64,000 bases of DNA from PALSA-612 sp963765295 (GTDB lineage Bacteria; Actinomycetota; Thermoleophilia; Gaiellales; Gaiellaceae): contig CAVXVO010000005.1 of assembly GCA_963765295.1 (NCBI GenBank), positions 310,001 through 374,000 on the forward strand, written 5' to 3'. Shown one piece after another: positions 26,252-34,937 of this stretch (the stretch's first letter is position 1; each line of letters opens with the position of its first letter). The notes below the pieces were generated by a model, which searched no databases, had not been told where the DNA came from, and saw only the letters and a program-made list of their open reading frames with translations. The position numbers were made by a program, and so were the translations under genes.

Positions 26252-29200
26252 ATGACCTACATCGAGCTGCACTGCCATTCAGCCTATTCGTTCCTCGACG
26301 GAGCCTCGCAGCCCGAGGAGCTGGCCGTCCGCGCCGCCGAGCTCGGCTACGAGGCGATGGCGCTCACCGACCACGATGGGCTCTGCGGCTCGCTCGAGTT
26401 CGCGCACGCGGCGAAAGCGCTGGGCGTCCGCTCGATCACCGGCGCCGAGCTCAGCCTCTGCGGCGGCGCCCACGTGACCGTGCTCGTCGAGAGCGCGCGC
26501 GGCTACGCGAACCTCTGCCGGCTGATCACCGCGGCGCACGCCGGGACGCGGCCGAAGGAGACGGAGCTGCTCCCGCCTGCGCTCGCCCCGGAGCTTCTCG
26601 CCGAGCTGAACGAGGGACTCGTCTGCCTTTCCGGCTGTGCGCGGCACGGTCTCGCCGTCCACGACCCGAACGCCGCCGCCGGGCTCGCGGCCGCCTTCGG
26701 CCGCGACCGCTTCCTGATCGAGCTGCAGCGCCCGTACGAGCGGGGCGACGCAAGACGGAACGCCGCGCTCCGGGACCTGGCCGGGACACTCGACGTGGAG
26801 ACGGTCGTGACCGGAGACGTCCACGCGCACCGGCACTCGCGCGCCGTGCTCCAGGACGCGCTCGTCGCGATCCGCAACCGCACGTCGCTCGAGGGCTGCG
26901 AGCCGGAGCGGCGTGGCAACTGGGAGAGCGTCCTTCGCCCGGCGGCCGAGGTGTACGAGCGCTTCCCGGACGACGCGGAGGCGGTCGCGCGCACCCGCCG
27001 GCTCGCCGAGCGGCTCGAGTTCGACCTGACCGAGGAGCTCGGCTACCGCTATCCGGACTTCTCCGACCGCGCCGATCCGGCCGACGTTCAGCTTCGCCGC
27101 GTCTGCGACCGTGCCTTCGCCGATCGCTACCTGCCAAGCAACACTGTGTTGCAAAGTCGGGCGCGGAGTCGGCTGGAGGAGGAGCTCGTGCTGATCGCCG
27201 ACCTCGGGCTCTCCGGCTTCTTCCTGCTCCACCACGAGGTGCTGGAGATGGCGGCGGAGATCGCCGCCGGGCTCCGCGGGCCGGGCTCGCCGCGGCATGC
27301 GCTGCCACCAGGCCGGGGCCGCGGCAGCTCGGTCGGCTCGATCGTCTGCTACCTGACCGGCCTCTCGCATGTCGATCCGGTCGCGGCCGGCCTGTCGCTC
27401 GGGCGCTTCCTGAACCGGGAGATGGCCGGTGTGCCCGACATCGACCTCGACTTCCCGCGCGACATCCGGGAGAAGCTGATCGTCGCGGTCATCGAGCGTT
27501 ACGGCCCCGAGCATTCGGCGCTCGTGGCCAGCTTCTCGACCTATCACTCGCGCGGGGCGATCCGCGACCTCGGCAAGGCGCTCGGCCTGCCGTTTGCCGA
27601 GCTGGAGCGCCTCGCGCGGCTGACCGAGGGCAACCCGCACCGGGTCGAGGACGAGCTGCGCGCCCTGCCGGACGCGAAGACGAAGCTCGCCTCCAGACGC
27701 TGGCGGGCGCTCGGCTGGCTCTGCAAGGAGATCGCCGGTCTCCCGCGGCACATCTCGCAGCACCCGGGCGGGATGGTGATCTCGACGCGGCCGCTCGTCG
27801 AGCTCGTGCCCGTCCAGCCGGCGGCGATGGCCGGCCGGCAGATCAGCCAGTGGGACAAGGACTCCTGCTCCGACGCGGGCTTCATGAAGATCGACCTGCT
27901 CGGGCTCGGGATGCTTTCCGCGGTCGAGGACTGCGTCGACCGCATCGCCCGCGCGCAGGGGGAGACGATCGACCTGTCGCGGATCCCGCTCGACGACCGG
28001 GGCGTCTACGCGGAGATCCAGGCCGCTGACACGGTCGGGGACTTCCAGATCGAGAGCCGAGCGCAGATGCAGAGCCTGCTGCGGACGCGGCCGGAGAACC
28101 TCGACGACCTGACCGTGCAGGTGGCGCTCGTCCGGCCGGGGCCGATCCAGGGCGGCGCCGTCCACCCGTACATCGAGCGCCGGCAGAAGCTCCGCGAGGA
28201 TCCGTCGTTCGAGCCGCCCGCCGACCACCCGTTGCTCGCCGGGCCGCTCCGCGAGACGCTCGGGGTCGTCGTCTTCCAGGATCAGGTGCTCGAAGTGGCG
28301 ATGGCGCTCGCCGGCTTCTCGGTCGGGGAGGCGGAGGGACTGCGGCGCGCGATGAGCCGCAAGCGGAGCCTGGAAGCGCTCGAGGCCCATCGCTCGCGGT
28401 TTGTGGCCGGCGCGCTCGCACGGGGCGTCGACGCCGAGACGGCCGACAAGGTCTACGACAAGCTCGTCGGCTTCTCGGGCTTCGGCTTCCCCAAGTCGCA
28501 CGCGGCCGCCTTCGCGCTCCTTGCCTATCAATCGGCATGGCTCCGGCGGTACTACCCGGCCGAGTTCCTCTGCGCGCTCCTGAATGCGCAGCCGATGGGC
28601 TTCTACCCGCCGGCCAGCCTCGTCCGCGACGGCGAGCGGCGCGGCGTGCGCGTCCTGCCGCCCGACGTGAACGCGAGCGAGGCGCAATGCGGGATCGAGG
28701 ACGGGGCTGTCCGGGTCGGGGTCGGGTACGTCAGCGGCGTGGGGAAGAAGGAGGCGAAAGGTGTCGCCGCCGGCCGTCCGTACGCCGACCTGCGCGACCT
28801 CGCGCAGCGCGCGCCCGCCGGGCAGAGCTGGCCCGATTCGGCCGGGCTCGAGGCGCTCGTCGAGTCGGGCGCCTGCGACTGCTTCGGCGAGCCCAGGCGG
28901 ACGATGCTCTGGCAGCTCGGGCTCGTCCCTCGCCCGCAGAGCGTGCCCGGCACCCGCGGCGAGGCCAAGCAGCTCGCGCTGCCGCTCGAGCCGACGGCCG
29001 AGATGCCTGACCTCCCCGAGCACACTTCCTGGGAGCGGATGCTGGCGGACTACCGGACGACGAACTTCTCCGTCGGCCCGCACCCGCTCGAGCTCCTGCG
29101 GCCGCTGCTTCCGGGAGAGGTGATCACGACGGCGGAGCTGGCCGGGAAGCGCGACGGAGAGCGGATCGCGATCGCTGGCCTGGCGATCGCGAGACAGCGT

Positions 29201-29473
29201 CCGTCGACCGCGAAGGGCGTCGTCTTCATGCTGCTCGAGGACGAGGTCGGCCTCGTCAACCTCGTCGTCCAGCCAAAGGTCTACGAGCGCTTTCGCCCGC
29301 TCGTCCGCGGCGAGCCGCTGCTGCTCGCACGGGGCAAGCTCGAGCGCGTCGGTCGCAACCTGAACGTCGTGGTCGACCGGCTCGAGTCGCTCGGACCGCT
29401 CGCCCGCGAGGCGGCCGGGCTGGCCGAGGTGCGGACGTCGCTGCCGCGCGCGCACCACTTCGGTCACCGCTGA
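26252..29473 (+). CDS. dnaE2: error-prone DNA polymerase III alpha subunit DnaE2
   Basis: Translesion polymerase of the C family, 1073 residues. The N-terminal PHP domain has ELHCHSAYSFLDGAS and ALTDHDGLCGS; the polymerase active site contains PGRGRGSSVGSIVCYLTGL and the acidic pair in GVPDIDLDFPRDIRE (about residue 395); KIDLLGLGMLSAVEDC, FQIESRAQMQSLLRT and GFSGFGFPKSHAAAFALLAYQSAWLRRYYPAEF follow, and an OB fold lies near the C-terminus (IAIAGLAIARQRPSTAKG). Length and association with imuB identify DnaE2 rather than replicative DnaE1. No imuA homologue is in the window. No SOS box is seen near 26252; its promoter must lie in the divergent cupin gene. Confidence 0.95.
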   Translation: MTYIELHCHSAYSFLDGASQPEELAVRAAELGYEAMALTDHDGLCGSLEFAHAAKALGVRSITGAELSLCGGAHVTVLVESARGYANLCRLITAAHAGTRPKETELLPPALAPELLAELNEGLVCLSGCARHGLAVHDPNAAAGLAAAFGRDRFLIELQRPYERGDARRNAALRDLAGTLDVETVVTGDVHAHRHSRAVLQDALVAIRNRTSLEGCEPERRGNWESVLRPAAEVYERFPDDAEAVARTRRLAERLEFDLTEELGYRYPDFSDRADPADVQLRRVCDRAFADRYLPSNTVLQSRARSRLEEELVLIADLGLSGFFLLHHEVLEMAAEIAAGLRGPGSPRHALPPGRGRGSSVGSIVCYLTGLSHVDPVAAGLSLGRFLNREMAGVPDIDLDFPRDIREKLIVAVIERYGPEHSALVASFSTYHSRGAIRDLGKALGLPFAELERLARLTEGNPHRVEDELRALPDAKTKLASRRWRALGWLCKEIAGLPRHISQHPGGMVISTRPLVELVPVQPAAMAGRQISQWDKDSCSDAGFMKIDLLGLGMLSAVEDCVDRIARAQGETIDLSRIPLDDRGVYAEIQAADTVGDFQIESRAQMQSLLRTRPENLDDLTVQVALVRPGPIQGGAVHPYIERRQKLREDPSFEPPADHPLLAGPLRETLGVVVFQDQVLEVAMALAGFSVGEAEGLRRAMSRKRSLEALEAHRSRFVAGALARGVDAETADKVYDKLVGFSGFGFPKSHAAAFALLAYQSAWLRRYYPAEFLCALLNAQPMGFYPPASLVRDGERRGVRVLPPDVNASEAQCGIEDGAVRVGVGYVSGVGKKEAKGVAAGRPYADLRDLAQRAPAGQSWPDSAGLEALVESGACDCFGEPRRTMLWQLGLVPRPQSVPGTRGEAKQLALPLEPTAEMPDLPEHTSWERMLADYRTTNFSVGPHPLELLRPLLPGEVITTAELAGKRDGERIAIAGLAIARQRPSTAKGVVFMLLEDEVGLVNLVVQPKVYERFRPLVRGEPLLLARGKLERVGRNLNVVVDRLESLGPLAREAAGLAEVRTSLPRAHHFGHR

Positions 29474-29555
29474 GTCACCACTTCTTCGCCAGTTCTTAAG
29501 CCCTTTTGCAGCACTTTTACGTTTGGCTCCGGCGTTTGCGGGCAATGTCGAAGAG

Positions 29556-29966
29556 GTGCGCTCAACCCCCTTCGCTCTCGGGGCGCTCCTGGTGGTCGTA
29601 CTCGCCGTCACTCTGGCCGCCGGGACGCCGTCCGCCGTGGCCGCCACTCCGTGCTGGAGGGCGGTGATCGCCGACTGGTCCCACGACGGCGCGATCGACC
29701 ACGCGTACCCGTCCGCCTGCTACCGCCAGGCGATGCAGAACGCGCCGACGGACCTCAAGATCTACTCGACGCTCGAAGACGATCTGCAGAGCGCGCTGAA
29801 CCGGCGCACGGCCCGCCGGCTTGCCGGTGTACACGTGATGCCGGTGCGTCTAGACACGTCGGGTGGTTCGTCGCTCCCGCTCCTCGTCGCACTCGTGGCC
29901 GGGCTCGCCGCACTTCTCGCCGTGTGCTCGGGCGGCGCCGCGCTCGTGCGACGCCGCCTCCGCTAG
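29556..29966 (+). CDS. small exported or membrane protein with conserved CWxAxxxDW...CYRxAxxxxP module
   Basis: 136 residues. An N-terminal hydrophobic segment ends near SAVAATPCW; the short extracytoplasmic domain has CWRAVIADWSHDGAIDHAYP ... CYRQAMQNAPTDLKIYSTLEDDLQSAL, a pattern I have seen in other actinobacterial exported proteins of unknown function. A second hydrophobic segment (LPLLVALVAGLAALLAV) precedes an Arg-rich cytoplasmic tail. GTG at 29556 is chosen because Arg follows it; a TTG 33 bases upstream is possible. Role unknown. Confidence 0.65.
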   Translation: MRSTPFALGALLVVVLAVTLAAGTPSAVAATPCWRAVIADWSHDGAIDHAYPSACYRQAMQNAPTDLKIYSTLEDDLQSALNRRTARRLAGVHVMPVRLDTSGGSSLPLLVALVAGLAALLAVCSGGAALVRRRLR

Positions 29967-29975
29967 TAGCCCGCG

Positions 29976-30314
29976 CTAGCGCAGGTCGATCTCGTTGCCG
30001 AAGCGGGGCAGCCGCTTCTTCACGGCGCGGTTGAACGCCGTCTCGTACTCCTCGGCGGCATCCTCGTCGAGCGTCGCCGCGTATGTCCAGCGGAGGTCGG
30101 CGAGCGCCTCGGTACCGGCCTCGACGAGATCGACGTAGTCGCCGTAGCGCTCCTCGGCCTCGTCGCGACCGGCGCGGTCGTAGGAACGCTCCGCCTCCGC
30201 GCACTGGCCGATCAGATCGGCCTCGTCGCGCTCGAACAGGTCGAGCTGGCGTGAGATCACGTCGGCGAAGCGGCCGCGGCGGAGCACGCCGCATTCTCGC
30301 CCGTGCGCCATCAT
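29976..30314 (-). CDS. conserved hypothetical acidic helical protein
   Basis: 112 residues, strongly charged and helical (FADVISRQLDLFERDEADLIGQCAEAERSYDRAG ... AEEYETAFNRAVKKRLPRFGNEIDL). No enzymatic motif; two N-terminal Cys/Gly residues only. ATG at 30314 or 30311. It is divergent from the methyltransferase with eight bases between the start codons. Composition differs from noise by its even, amphipathic pattern. Confidence 0.6.
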   Translation of the reverse strand: MMAHGRECGVLRRGRFADVISRQLDLFERDEADLIGQCAEAERSYDRAGRDEAEERYGDYVDLVEAGTEALADLRWTYAATLDEDAAEEYETAFNRAVKKRLPRFGNEIDLR

Positions 30315-30322
30315 CCGCGCGG

Positions 30323-31126
30323 ATGAGCGAGATTCCGTACGACCCCGAGTACATCGCCGGGTTCTACGACGAGTATGGCGAGCGAGAGTGGGAGCGCTTC
30401 GACGCGCGCCCGATGGACAGGGTCGCGCTCGAGGTGCATCTGCGGCTGCTCCGCGAGTTCGTGCACGCCGGCGACCGCGTGCTCGAGGCGGGCGCAGGCC
30501 CCGGTCGGTTCACGCTCGAGCTCGCGGCGATCGGCGCGCGCGTCGTGACGGGCGACATCTCGCCCGGCCAGCTCGCACTGCACCGGGAGAAGACCGCGAC
30601 GGTCGAGGACGCGATCGAGGACAGGCTCCTGCTCGACATCGTCGACCTCTCGCGCTTTCGCGACGGAGAGTTCGACGCCGTCGTCTGCTACGGCGGTCCG
30701 CTCAGCTACGTGCTCGGCGAGGCCGACACCGCGCTCGCCGAGCTGCTGCGCGTCACGCGACCAGGCGGCCGCATCCTGCTCAGCGTCATGTCGCTGCTCG
30801 GCTCGCTGCGGGCGTTCTTCGAGAGCGTCCCGGAGGCGATCGAGGAGTTCGGGTGGCAGCGCGCGGTCGTCGACGTGGTCGACACCGGCGACCTCCCGGC
30901 CGACGTCAACCGCGGCCATGTCTGCCGGCTCTACCGCTGGCGGGAGCTCGAGGCACTGCTCGACCGCCATCCATGCCGGCTCGTCGCGGCCTCCGCCGCC
31001 AATTTCATCTCGGCCGGGAACGACGCCTGGGACGATCGGTTCCTCGAGATCGAGATCGCCGCCTGCCGCGAGCCGGGCGCGCTCGACGGCGGCACCCACA
31101 TCGTCGCCGTCGTCGAGCGAACCTAG
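30323..31126 (+). CDS. class I SAM-dependent methyltransferase
   Basis: 267 residues. Rossmann methyltransferase motifs are clear: DRVLEAGAGPGRFTLELA (motif I, SAM-binding), ARVVTGDISPGQLALH (motif II acidic end), FDAVVCYGGPLSYVL (motif post-II/III) and LLRVTRPGGRILLSVMS (motif VI). The N-terminal IPYDPEYIAGFYDEYGEREWERFD cap is typical of small-molecule methyltransferases. ATG at 30323. It converges with the glycosyltransferase, overlapping by four bases. The acceptor is unknown. Confidence 0.88.
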   Translation: MSEIPYDPEYIAGFYDEYGEREWERFDARPMDRVALEVHLRLLREFVHAGDRVLEAGAGPGRFTLELAAIGARVVTGDISPGQLALHREKTATVEDAIEDRLLLDIVDLSRFRDGEFDAVVCYGGPLSYVLGEADTALAELLRVTRPGGRILLSVMSLLGSLRAFFESVPEAIEEFGWQRAVVDVVDTGDLPADVNRGHVCRLYRWRELEALLDRHPCRLVAASAANFISAGNDAWDDRFLEIEIAACREPGALDGGTHIVAVVERT

Positions 31127-32178
31127 ACGAGCTCGCGGTAGAGCTCGAGATGGGCTGCCGCGGCGCGGTCCCAGGTCAGCTCGGCACGCGCGCGGCGCGC
31201 GCCCTCGCGCGCGGCCTCGAGCGCACCAGGGTCGTCGAGGAGCTCGCGGGCCGCCTCGGCGAGAGCGGCGACGTCACCGGCCGGGACGACGCGCCCGGCG
31301 CCGAACGCGCGGACGGGCTCGGCGAGGCCGCCCACGTCGTAGACGACCACCGGCACGCCTGCGCCGAGCGCCCGCAGCATCGCGCCCGACTGGTCGAGCT
31401 CCGCCCGGTAGGGGAAGAGCGCCACCGTCGTCTCGCCGAGCGCGAGGTCGAGCTCGGCGTCCGGGAGGTAGCCGAGCCGCCACTCCGCGCGCTCGCCCGC
31501 GGCCGTGCGGTAGCCGTCCACGGGCTCCATGGGATCGCCGACGACGAGGAGGCGCGCGGCCTCGATCCGCTTCGTCGCCTCGATCGCGTCGGCGAGACCC
31601 TTGTACGGTCGGATGACGCCGAGGGCGAGCAGCGTGCGCCCGTCGTCCGCGCGCGGGGGATCGCTCGGGAAGACGGGGTGCGCCACGACGCGCAGCCGCT
31701 CCTCGGGCACGCCCAGCTCGGCGAGCACGCCGCGGCCGCGCTCGCTGTGGACGACGATCCGGCGGAACCGCCCGAACAGGTCGAGCCAGAGCGCGCGGTC
31801 CTTCGCCGAGCGCCGGGGCAGCAGGTCGTGGGCGGTGAACACGGCGGGAGCGCGGAGCCGCAGGAGTGTCCGGTCCAGCTTCGGCCAGGCGAGCCACTGG
31901 AGGTGGACGACGTCCGCCTGCAGACGCGCGAGTCGCGCCATCCCGAGCGGATGCTCCGTCGCCTTCAGTGGGAGCCGGAGCGCCGACCGGCGGAAGGCAC
32001 GCGAGCTCCACGGGTAGAAGAGCTCGCGGCGCTCGTACCCGTCGGGTATCGGCGCCTCGCCGAAGCGGAACCGCGACGTCACGAGCTCGACGTCGGCGCC
32101 GGCTCGTGCGAGCGCCGCGGCCAGCTCGTGGTCGTACTGCGGCGTGAACGCCGGGGGGTCGCAGAGGAGGACACGCAC
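31123..32178 (-). CDS. family 4-type (GT-B) glycosyltransferase
   Basis: 351 residues. N-terminal Rossmann half: VLLCDPPAFTPQYDHELAAALARAGADVELVT; linker: VVHLQWLAWPKLD and FTAHDLLPR; C-terminal half: LLALGVIRPYKGLADAIEA (donor-binding) and LFPYRAELDQSGAMLRALGAGVPVVVYDVGGLAE, the E-x7-E region of GT4 enzymes. The donor and acceptor are unknown; no polysaccharide operon surrounds it. Divergent from the nuclease-like gene. Confidence 0.85.
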   Translation of the reverse strand: MRVLLCDPPAFTPQYDHELAAALARAGADVELVTSRFRFGEAPIPDGYERRELFYPWSSRAFRRSALRLPLKATEHPLGMARLARLQADVVHLQWLAWPKLDRTLLRLRAPAVFTAHDLLPRRSAKDRALWLDLFGRFRRIVVHSERGRGVLAELGVPEERLRVVAHPVFPSDPPRADDGRTLLALGVIRPYKGLADAIEATKRIEAARLLVVGDPMEPVDGYRTAAGERAEWRLGYLPDAELDLALGETTVALFPYRAELDQSGAMLRALGAGVPVVVYDVGGLAEPVRAFGAGRVVPAGDVAALAEAARELLDDPGALEAAREGARRARAELTWDRAAAAHLELYRELV

Positions 32179-32183
32179 GGCCC

Positions 32184-32189
32184 TAGACT
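32184..32189 (+). promoter_or_regulatory. candidate -10 box (TAGACT) for the EEP-family gene
   Basis: TAGACT ends 12 bases before the GTG at 32202 in the 23-bp divergent gap from the glycosyltransferase start at 32178, suggesting a very short or absent 5' UTR. Confidence 0.3.
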
Positions 32190-32201
32190 AGAACTGCAGG
32201 C

Positions 32202-32876
32202 GTGCTGATCCGGAGCTGGAACGTCTACCACGGCCGTTCGCACCCGCCCGGGCGGCGCGGGTTCGTCCAGACCGCCGTCCGGCTGGCCTCCGCCGACGGC
32301 CCGGACGTGCTCTGCCTGCAGGAGCTCCCGCTGTGGTCGCTTCCCAGGCTCGCGGGCTGGAGCGGCATGCGCTCGTTCCCGGCGCGCACGCGGCGGGCGC
32401 CCTTCGGGGCCAGGGCCGGTGCGGCGCTGACCGCGGCGCATTACGGTGCTCTGCGGTCGGCGTTCACGGGGCAGTCGAACGCGATCCTCGTCCAGCCGGG
32501 CCACTCCGCCGAGGATCTCGGCTCGCTCGTGATCAGCGAGCCGCGCGAGCACCCGCGCGTCTGCCAGGCCGTCCGCGTCGCGGACAGGCTCGTCGTGGCC
32601 AACATCCACGCGTCGACCCATGCGGCGCGAGAGCAGATCGACCGGGCGCTCGCCTGGCTCGACGAGCGGCTCCGTGAGAACGAGCCGTTGGTGCTTGCCG
32701 GAGACTTCAACGCCTCGCTCCGTCTTCCGGCCTTCTCGGCGCCGCACGGGGGAATCGACGACATCCTCGTCCGCGGGACCGACGCGACGCCGCTTGCCGT
32801 CTGGCCCGTGGAGCGGCGGCGGCAGAATGGGGTCGTGCTCTCCGACCACGCGCCAGTCGAGCTGACCCTTTCGTGA
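32202..32876 (+). CDS. endonuclease/exonuclease/phosphatase (EEP) superfamily protein
   Basis: 224 residues. EEP motifs: IRSWNVYHGR (N-terminal Asn), DVLCLQELPLW (catalytic Glu), VVANIHAST, LVLAGDFNASLR (Asp/Asn pair) and the terminal LSDHAPVEL (Asp-His). So a complete Mg-dependent phosphodiesterase fold, shorter than exonuclease III. Substrate could be nucleic acid or a phospholipid/inositol phosphate. GTG start at 32202. Its TGA overlaps the aminotransferase GTG. Confidence 0.85.
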   Translation: MLIRSWNVYHGRSHPPGRRGFVQTAVRLASADGPDVLCLQELPLWSLPRLAGWSGMRSFPARTRRAPFGARAGAALTAAHYGALRSAFTGQSNAILVQPGHSAEDLGSLVISEPREHPRVCQAVRVADRLVVANIHASTHAAREQIDRALAWLDERLRENEPLVLAGDFNASLRLPAFSAPHGGIDDILVRGTDATPLAVWPVERRRQNGVVLSDHAPVELTLS

Positions 32877-33955
32877 CCTTCGAGGAAGTCCGGGCGGCGT
32901 TCCCCGTCCTCGAGCGCGTCGCCTATCTCAATGCGGGCACGAACGGCCCGCTCGCGCGAGCGACCACCGAGGCGATGGTCGCGCAGGCGCTCGTCGACCT
33001 GGCGGACGGGCGCGCGGGTGCCGGCTACCACGCGAAGACTCGGGAGCTGCGCGAGCGGGTGCGCGGCAAGCTGGCCGCGCTGATCGGCGTCCCCGCCGGG
33101 AACGTCGCCTTGACGACGTCGACCTCGAACGGCTGCAACATCGTCCTCGCCGGGCTCGGGCTCGGCGCGGACGACGAGGTCGTGACGACGGACGAGGAGC
33201 ACTTCGGGCTGCTCGGGCCGCTGCACACGTCGGGCGCACGCGTTCGCGTCGTGGCGACACGAGGTGTCGAGCCGGGTCAGGCGCTCGACCGGCTGCGCGA
33301 CGCGGTCGGCTCCCGCACGCGGCTGCTCGCGCTCTCGCATGTCTCGTGGGTGACCGGCAACCTGCTCCCGGTCGCGGAGCTGCGGGAGGAGACGGGCCTG
33401 CCGGTCCTCGTAGACGGCGCCCAGTCGGGGGGTGCGATCGAGGTCGACGCGACCCCGCTCGACTATTACACGGTCTCGGGTCAGAAATGGCCCTGCGGGC
33501 CCGACTCGACCGGCGCGCTCTACGTTCGCGATCCCGAGTCGCTCCGCGTGTCGACCCCGACGTACTTCTCGCAGGCGCGCTACGAGGCGGACGGCGCATT
33601 CGAGCCGAAGCCAGGCGCGGCGCGGTTCGACCACGGCTACCTCGGCGCGATGCTGCTGGCAGGCCTCGAGGCGGCGCTCGACGGAGCACCCGACTGGCGC
33701 TTCGAGCGGGCTCGCGAGACGGCGGCGCGCTGCCGGGCGCTGCTCGAGGAGCGCTACGACGTGGTGACGGCGCCCGGGCACTCGACGCTCGTCTCGTTCG
33801 TCCCGGCCGGCGACCCGGCCGAGGCGGTCGAGCGGCTGGCCGGGCGCGACGTCGTCGTCCGCGAGATTCCCGGGAGCGGCCTCGTCCGCGTCTCCTGCGG
33901 GTACTGGACGTCGGACGACGACCTCGACCGGCTCCTGGCCGGGCTGGCGGACTAG
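32873..33955 (+). CDS. class V PLP-dependent aminotransferase / cysteine desulfurase-like
   Basis: 360 residues of fold-type I. N-terminus AYLNAGTNGPLARATTEAM, ALTTSTSNGCNIVLAGLGL for cofactor phosphate binding, DEEHFGLLGPL, LLALSHVSWVTGNLLPV, LPVLVDGAQSGGAIEVD with the PLP-ring Asp, and the Schiff-base Lys in YYTVSGQKWPCGPDSTGALYV. It could be a desulfurase, kynureninase-like or aminotransferase; no Cys loop of IscS type is visible, so a desulfurase role is less likely. The start overlaps the preceding stop. Its own stop overlaps the converging VOC gene. Confidence 0.85.
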   Translation: MTFEEVRAAFPVLERVAYLNAGTNGPLARATTEAMVAQALVDLADGRAGAGYHAKTRELRERVRGKLAALIGVPAGNVALTTSTSNGCNIVLAGLGLGADDEVVTTDEEHFGLLGPLHTSGARVRVVATRGVEPGQALDRLRDAVGSRTRLLALSHVSWVTGNLLPVAELREETGLPVLVDGAQSGGAIEVDATPLDYYTVSGQKWPCGPDSTGALYVRDPESLRVSTPTYFSQARYEADGAFEPKPGAARFDHGYLGAMLLAGLEAALDGAPDWRFERARETAARCRALLEERYDVVTAPGHSTLVSFVPAGDPAEAVERLAGRDVVVREIPGSGLVRVSCGYWTSDDDLDRLLAGLAD

Positions 33956-34349
33956 CCGGCGAGCGGAGCGAACAGAGCCACGTCGTTGCCGTCCGGGTCG
34001 CGGAGGATCGCGTAGCGCTGGCCCCAGAAGGCATCCCACGGCTCGAGGTGGCCCATGTGTCCGGCACCCGTCAGCTCCGCGTAGAGCTCGTCCACCTCCG
34101 CCGGCGAGTCGACGAGGAATGCGAGCGCGATCCGTGCGGTCCCTCCCCGGGAGGCTCCCAGCCCGGATCGAAGCTGCGCATGACCGCGTACGTGTCCCAG
34201 CCGACGCGCAGCCCGCCGGGCAGCGTCGCCTCGACGTGCCCCTCGCTCTCCGAGCCGTCGGGGATATCGAGGCCGAGCCGCCGGTAGAACGCGAGCGATG
34301 CGGCCATGTCGCGGACGTGGATCCCGATCATGTCGAGCCGGGGCGTCAT
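33952..34349 (-). pseudogene. VOC family protein gene with a one-base deletion
   Basis: The first half reads RLDMIGIHVRDMAASLAFYRRLGLDIPDG ... RSFDPGWEPPGEG from ATG at 34349. The frame then loses sense and stops at 34071. Adding one base in the C-run at 34145-34148 (a G-run on the coding strand) gives GGTARIALAFLVDSPAEVDELY ... YAILRDPDGNDVALFAPLAG, the expected second VOC half, ending at 33952. So the intact product would be about 132 residues. The homopolymer site suggests a base-call deletion or slippage. Its ATG overlaps the stop of the HD-domain gene (ATGA). Confidence 0.8.
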
Positions 34350-34912
34350 GCGGACCGCTCCAGCCCGAGCTCGGCGGCCGAGCCGCGCATCGCCTCGATC
34401 ACGTTGGCGATGTGCTGGTCGAGGTCGAGGCCGAGCAGTTCGGCGCCCGCGTAGACCTCGTCGCGGTGGACGCCCGCCGCGAAGGAGGGCTGCTTCAGCT
34501 TCTTCTTCACCGAGCGCGGCTCCAGCGTGGCGATCCCGTCCGGCCGCACGAAGCAGCAGGCGGTGACGAAGCCGGACAGCTCGTCGCAGGCGAACAACGT
34601 CTTCTTGAGCGGCGTGTCGCGCGGCATCGACAGGTGCTCGGCGTGGGAGAGCACGGCCTCGACGACGACGTCCGGATAGCCGAGCTCACGCAGGATCGGC
34701 GCCCCGTCCTGGGGATGCTTGTCGAGCGTGGGGTGGATCTCGTAGTCGAAGTCATGGAGCAGGCCGACGACCCGCCACAGCTCCTCGTCTTCGCCGAAAC
34801 TCCGTGCGTACCAGCCCATGCACGCCTCGACGCCGAGCGCGTGCCGGATCAGCGGCTCGCTCTTCGTGTACTGGGTCAACGTCTCCCAGGCCTGCTCGCG
34901 TGTCGGGTCCAC
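34346..34912 (-). CDS. HD-domain metal-dependent hydrolase
   Basis: 188 residues. LIRHALGVEACMGWYARSFG provides the first His; VVGLLHDFDYEIHP is the HD pair; AVLSHAEHLSMPRDTPLKKTLFACDELSGFVTA gives the later His and Asp ligands. Small HD proteins of this layout are annotated as HDIG hydrolases or phosphohydrolases acting on nucleotides or phospho-metabolites. GTG at 34912 gives MDPTREQAWETL. It starts 25 bp from the divergent murA GTG at 34938. Confidence 0.85.
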   Translation of the reverse strand: MDPTREQAWETLTQYTKSEPLIRHALGVEACMGWYARSFGEDEELWRVVGLLHDFDYEIHPTLDKHPQDGAPILRELGYPDVVVEAVLSHAEHLSMPRDTPLKKTLFACDELSGFVTACCFVRPDGIATLEPRSVKKKLKQPSFAAGVHRDEVYAGAELLGLDLDQHIANVIEAMRGSAAELGLERSA

Positions 34913-34937
34913 GGGCTGCGTAGGGTACTTTGCGGCC

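Noticed and set aside
26279..29647. A 1122-codon open frame on the minus strand opposite dnaE2
   Set aside because: It is rich in Arg, Glu and Asp with no domain, and mirrors the dnaE2 codons; in sequence this rich in G+C, antisense frames stay open by composition.
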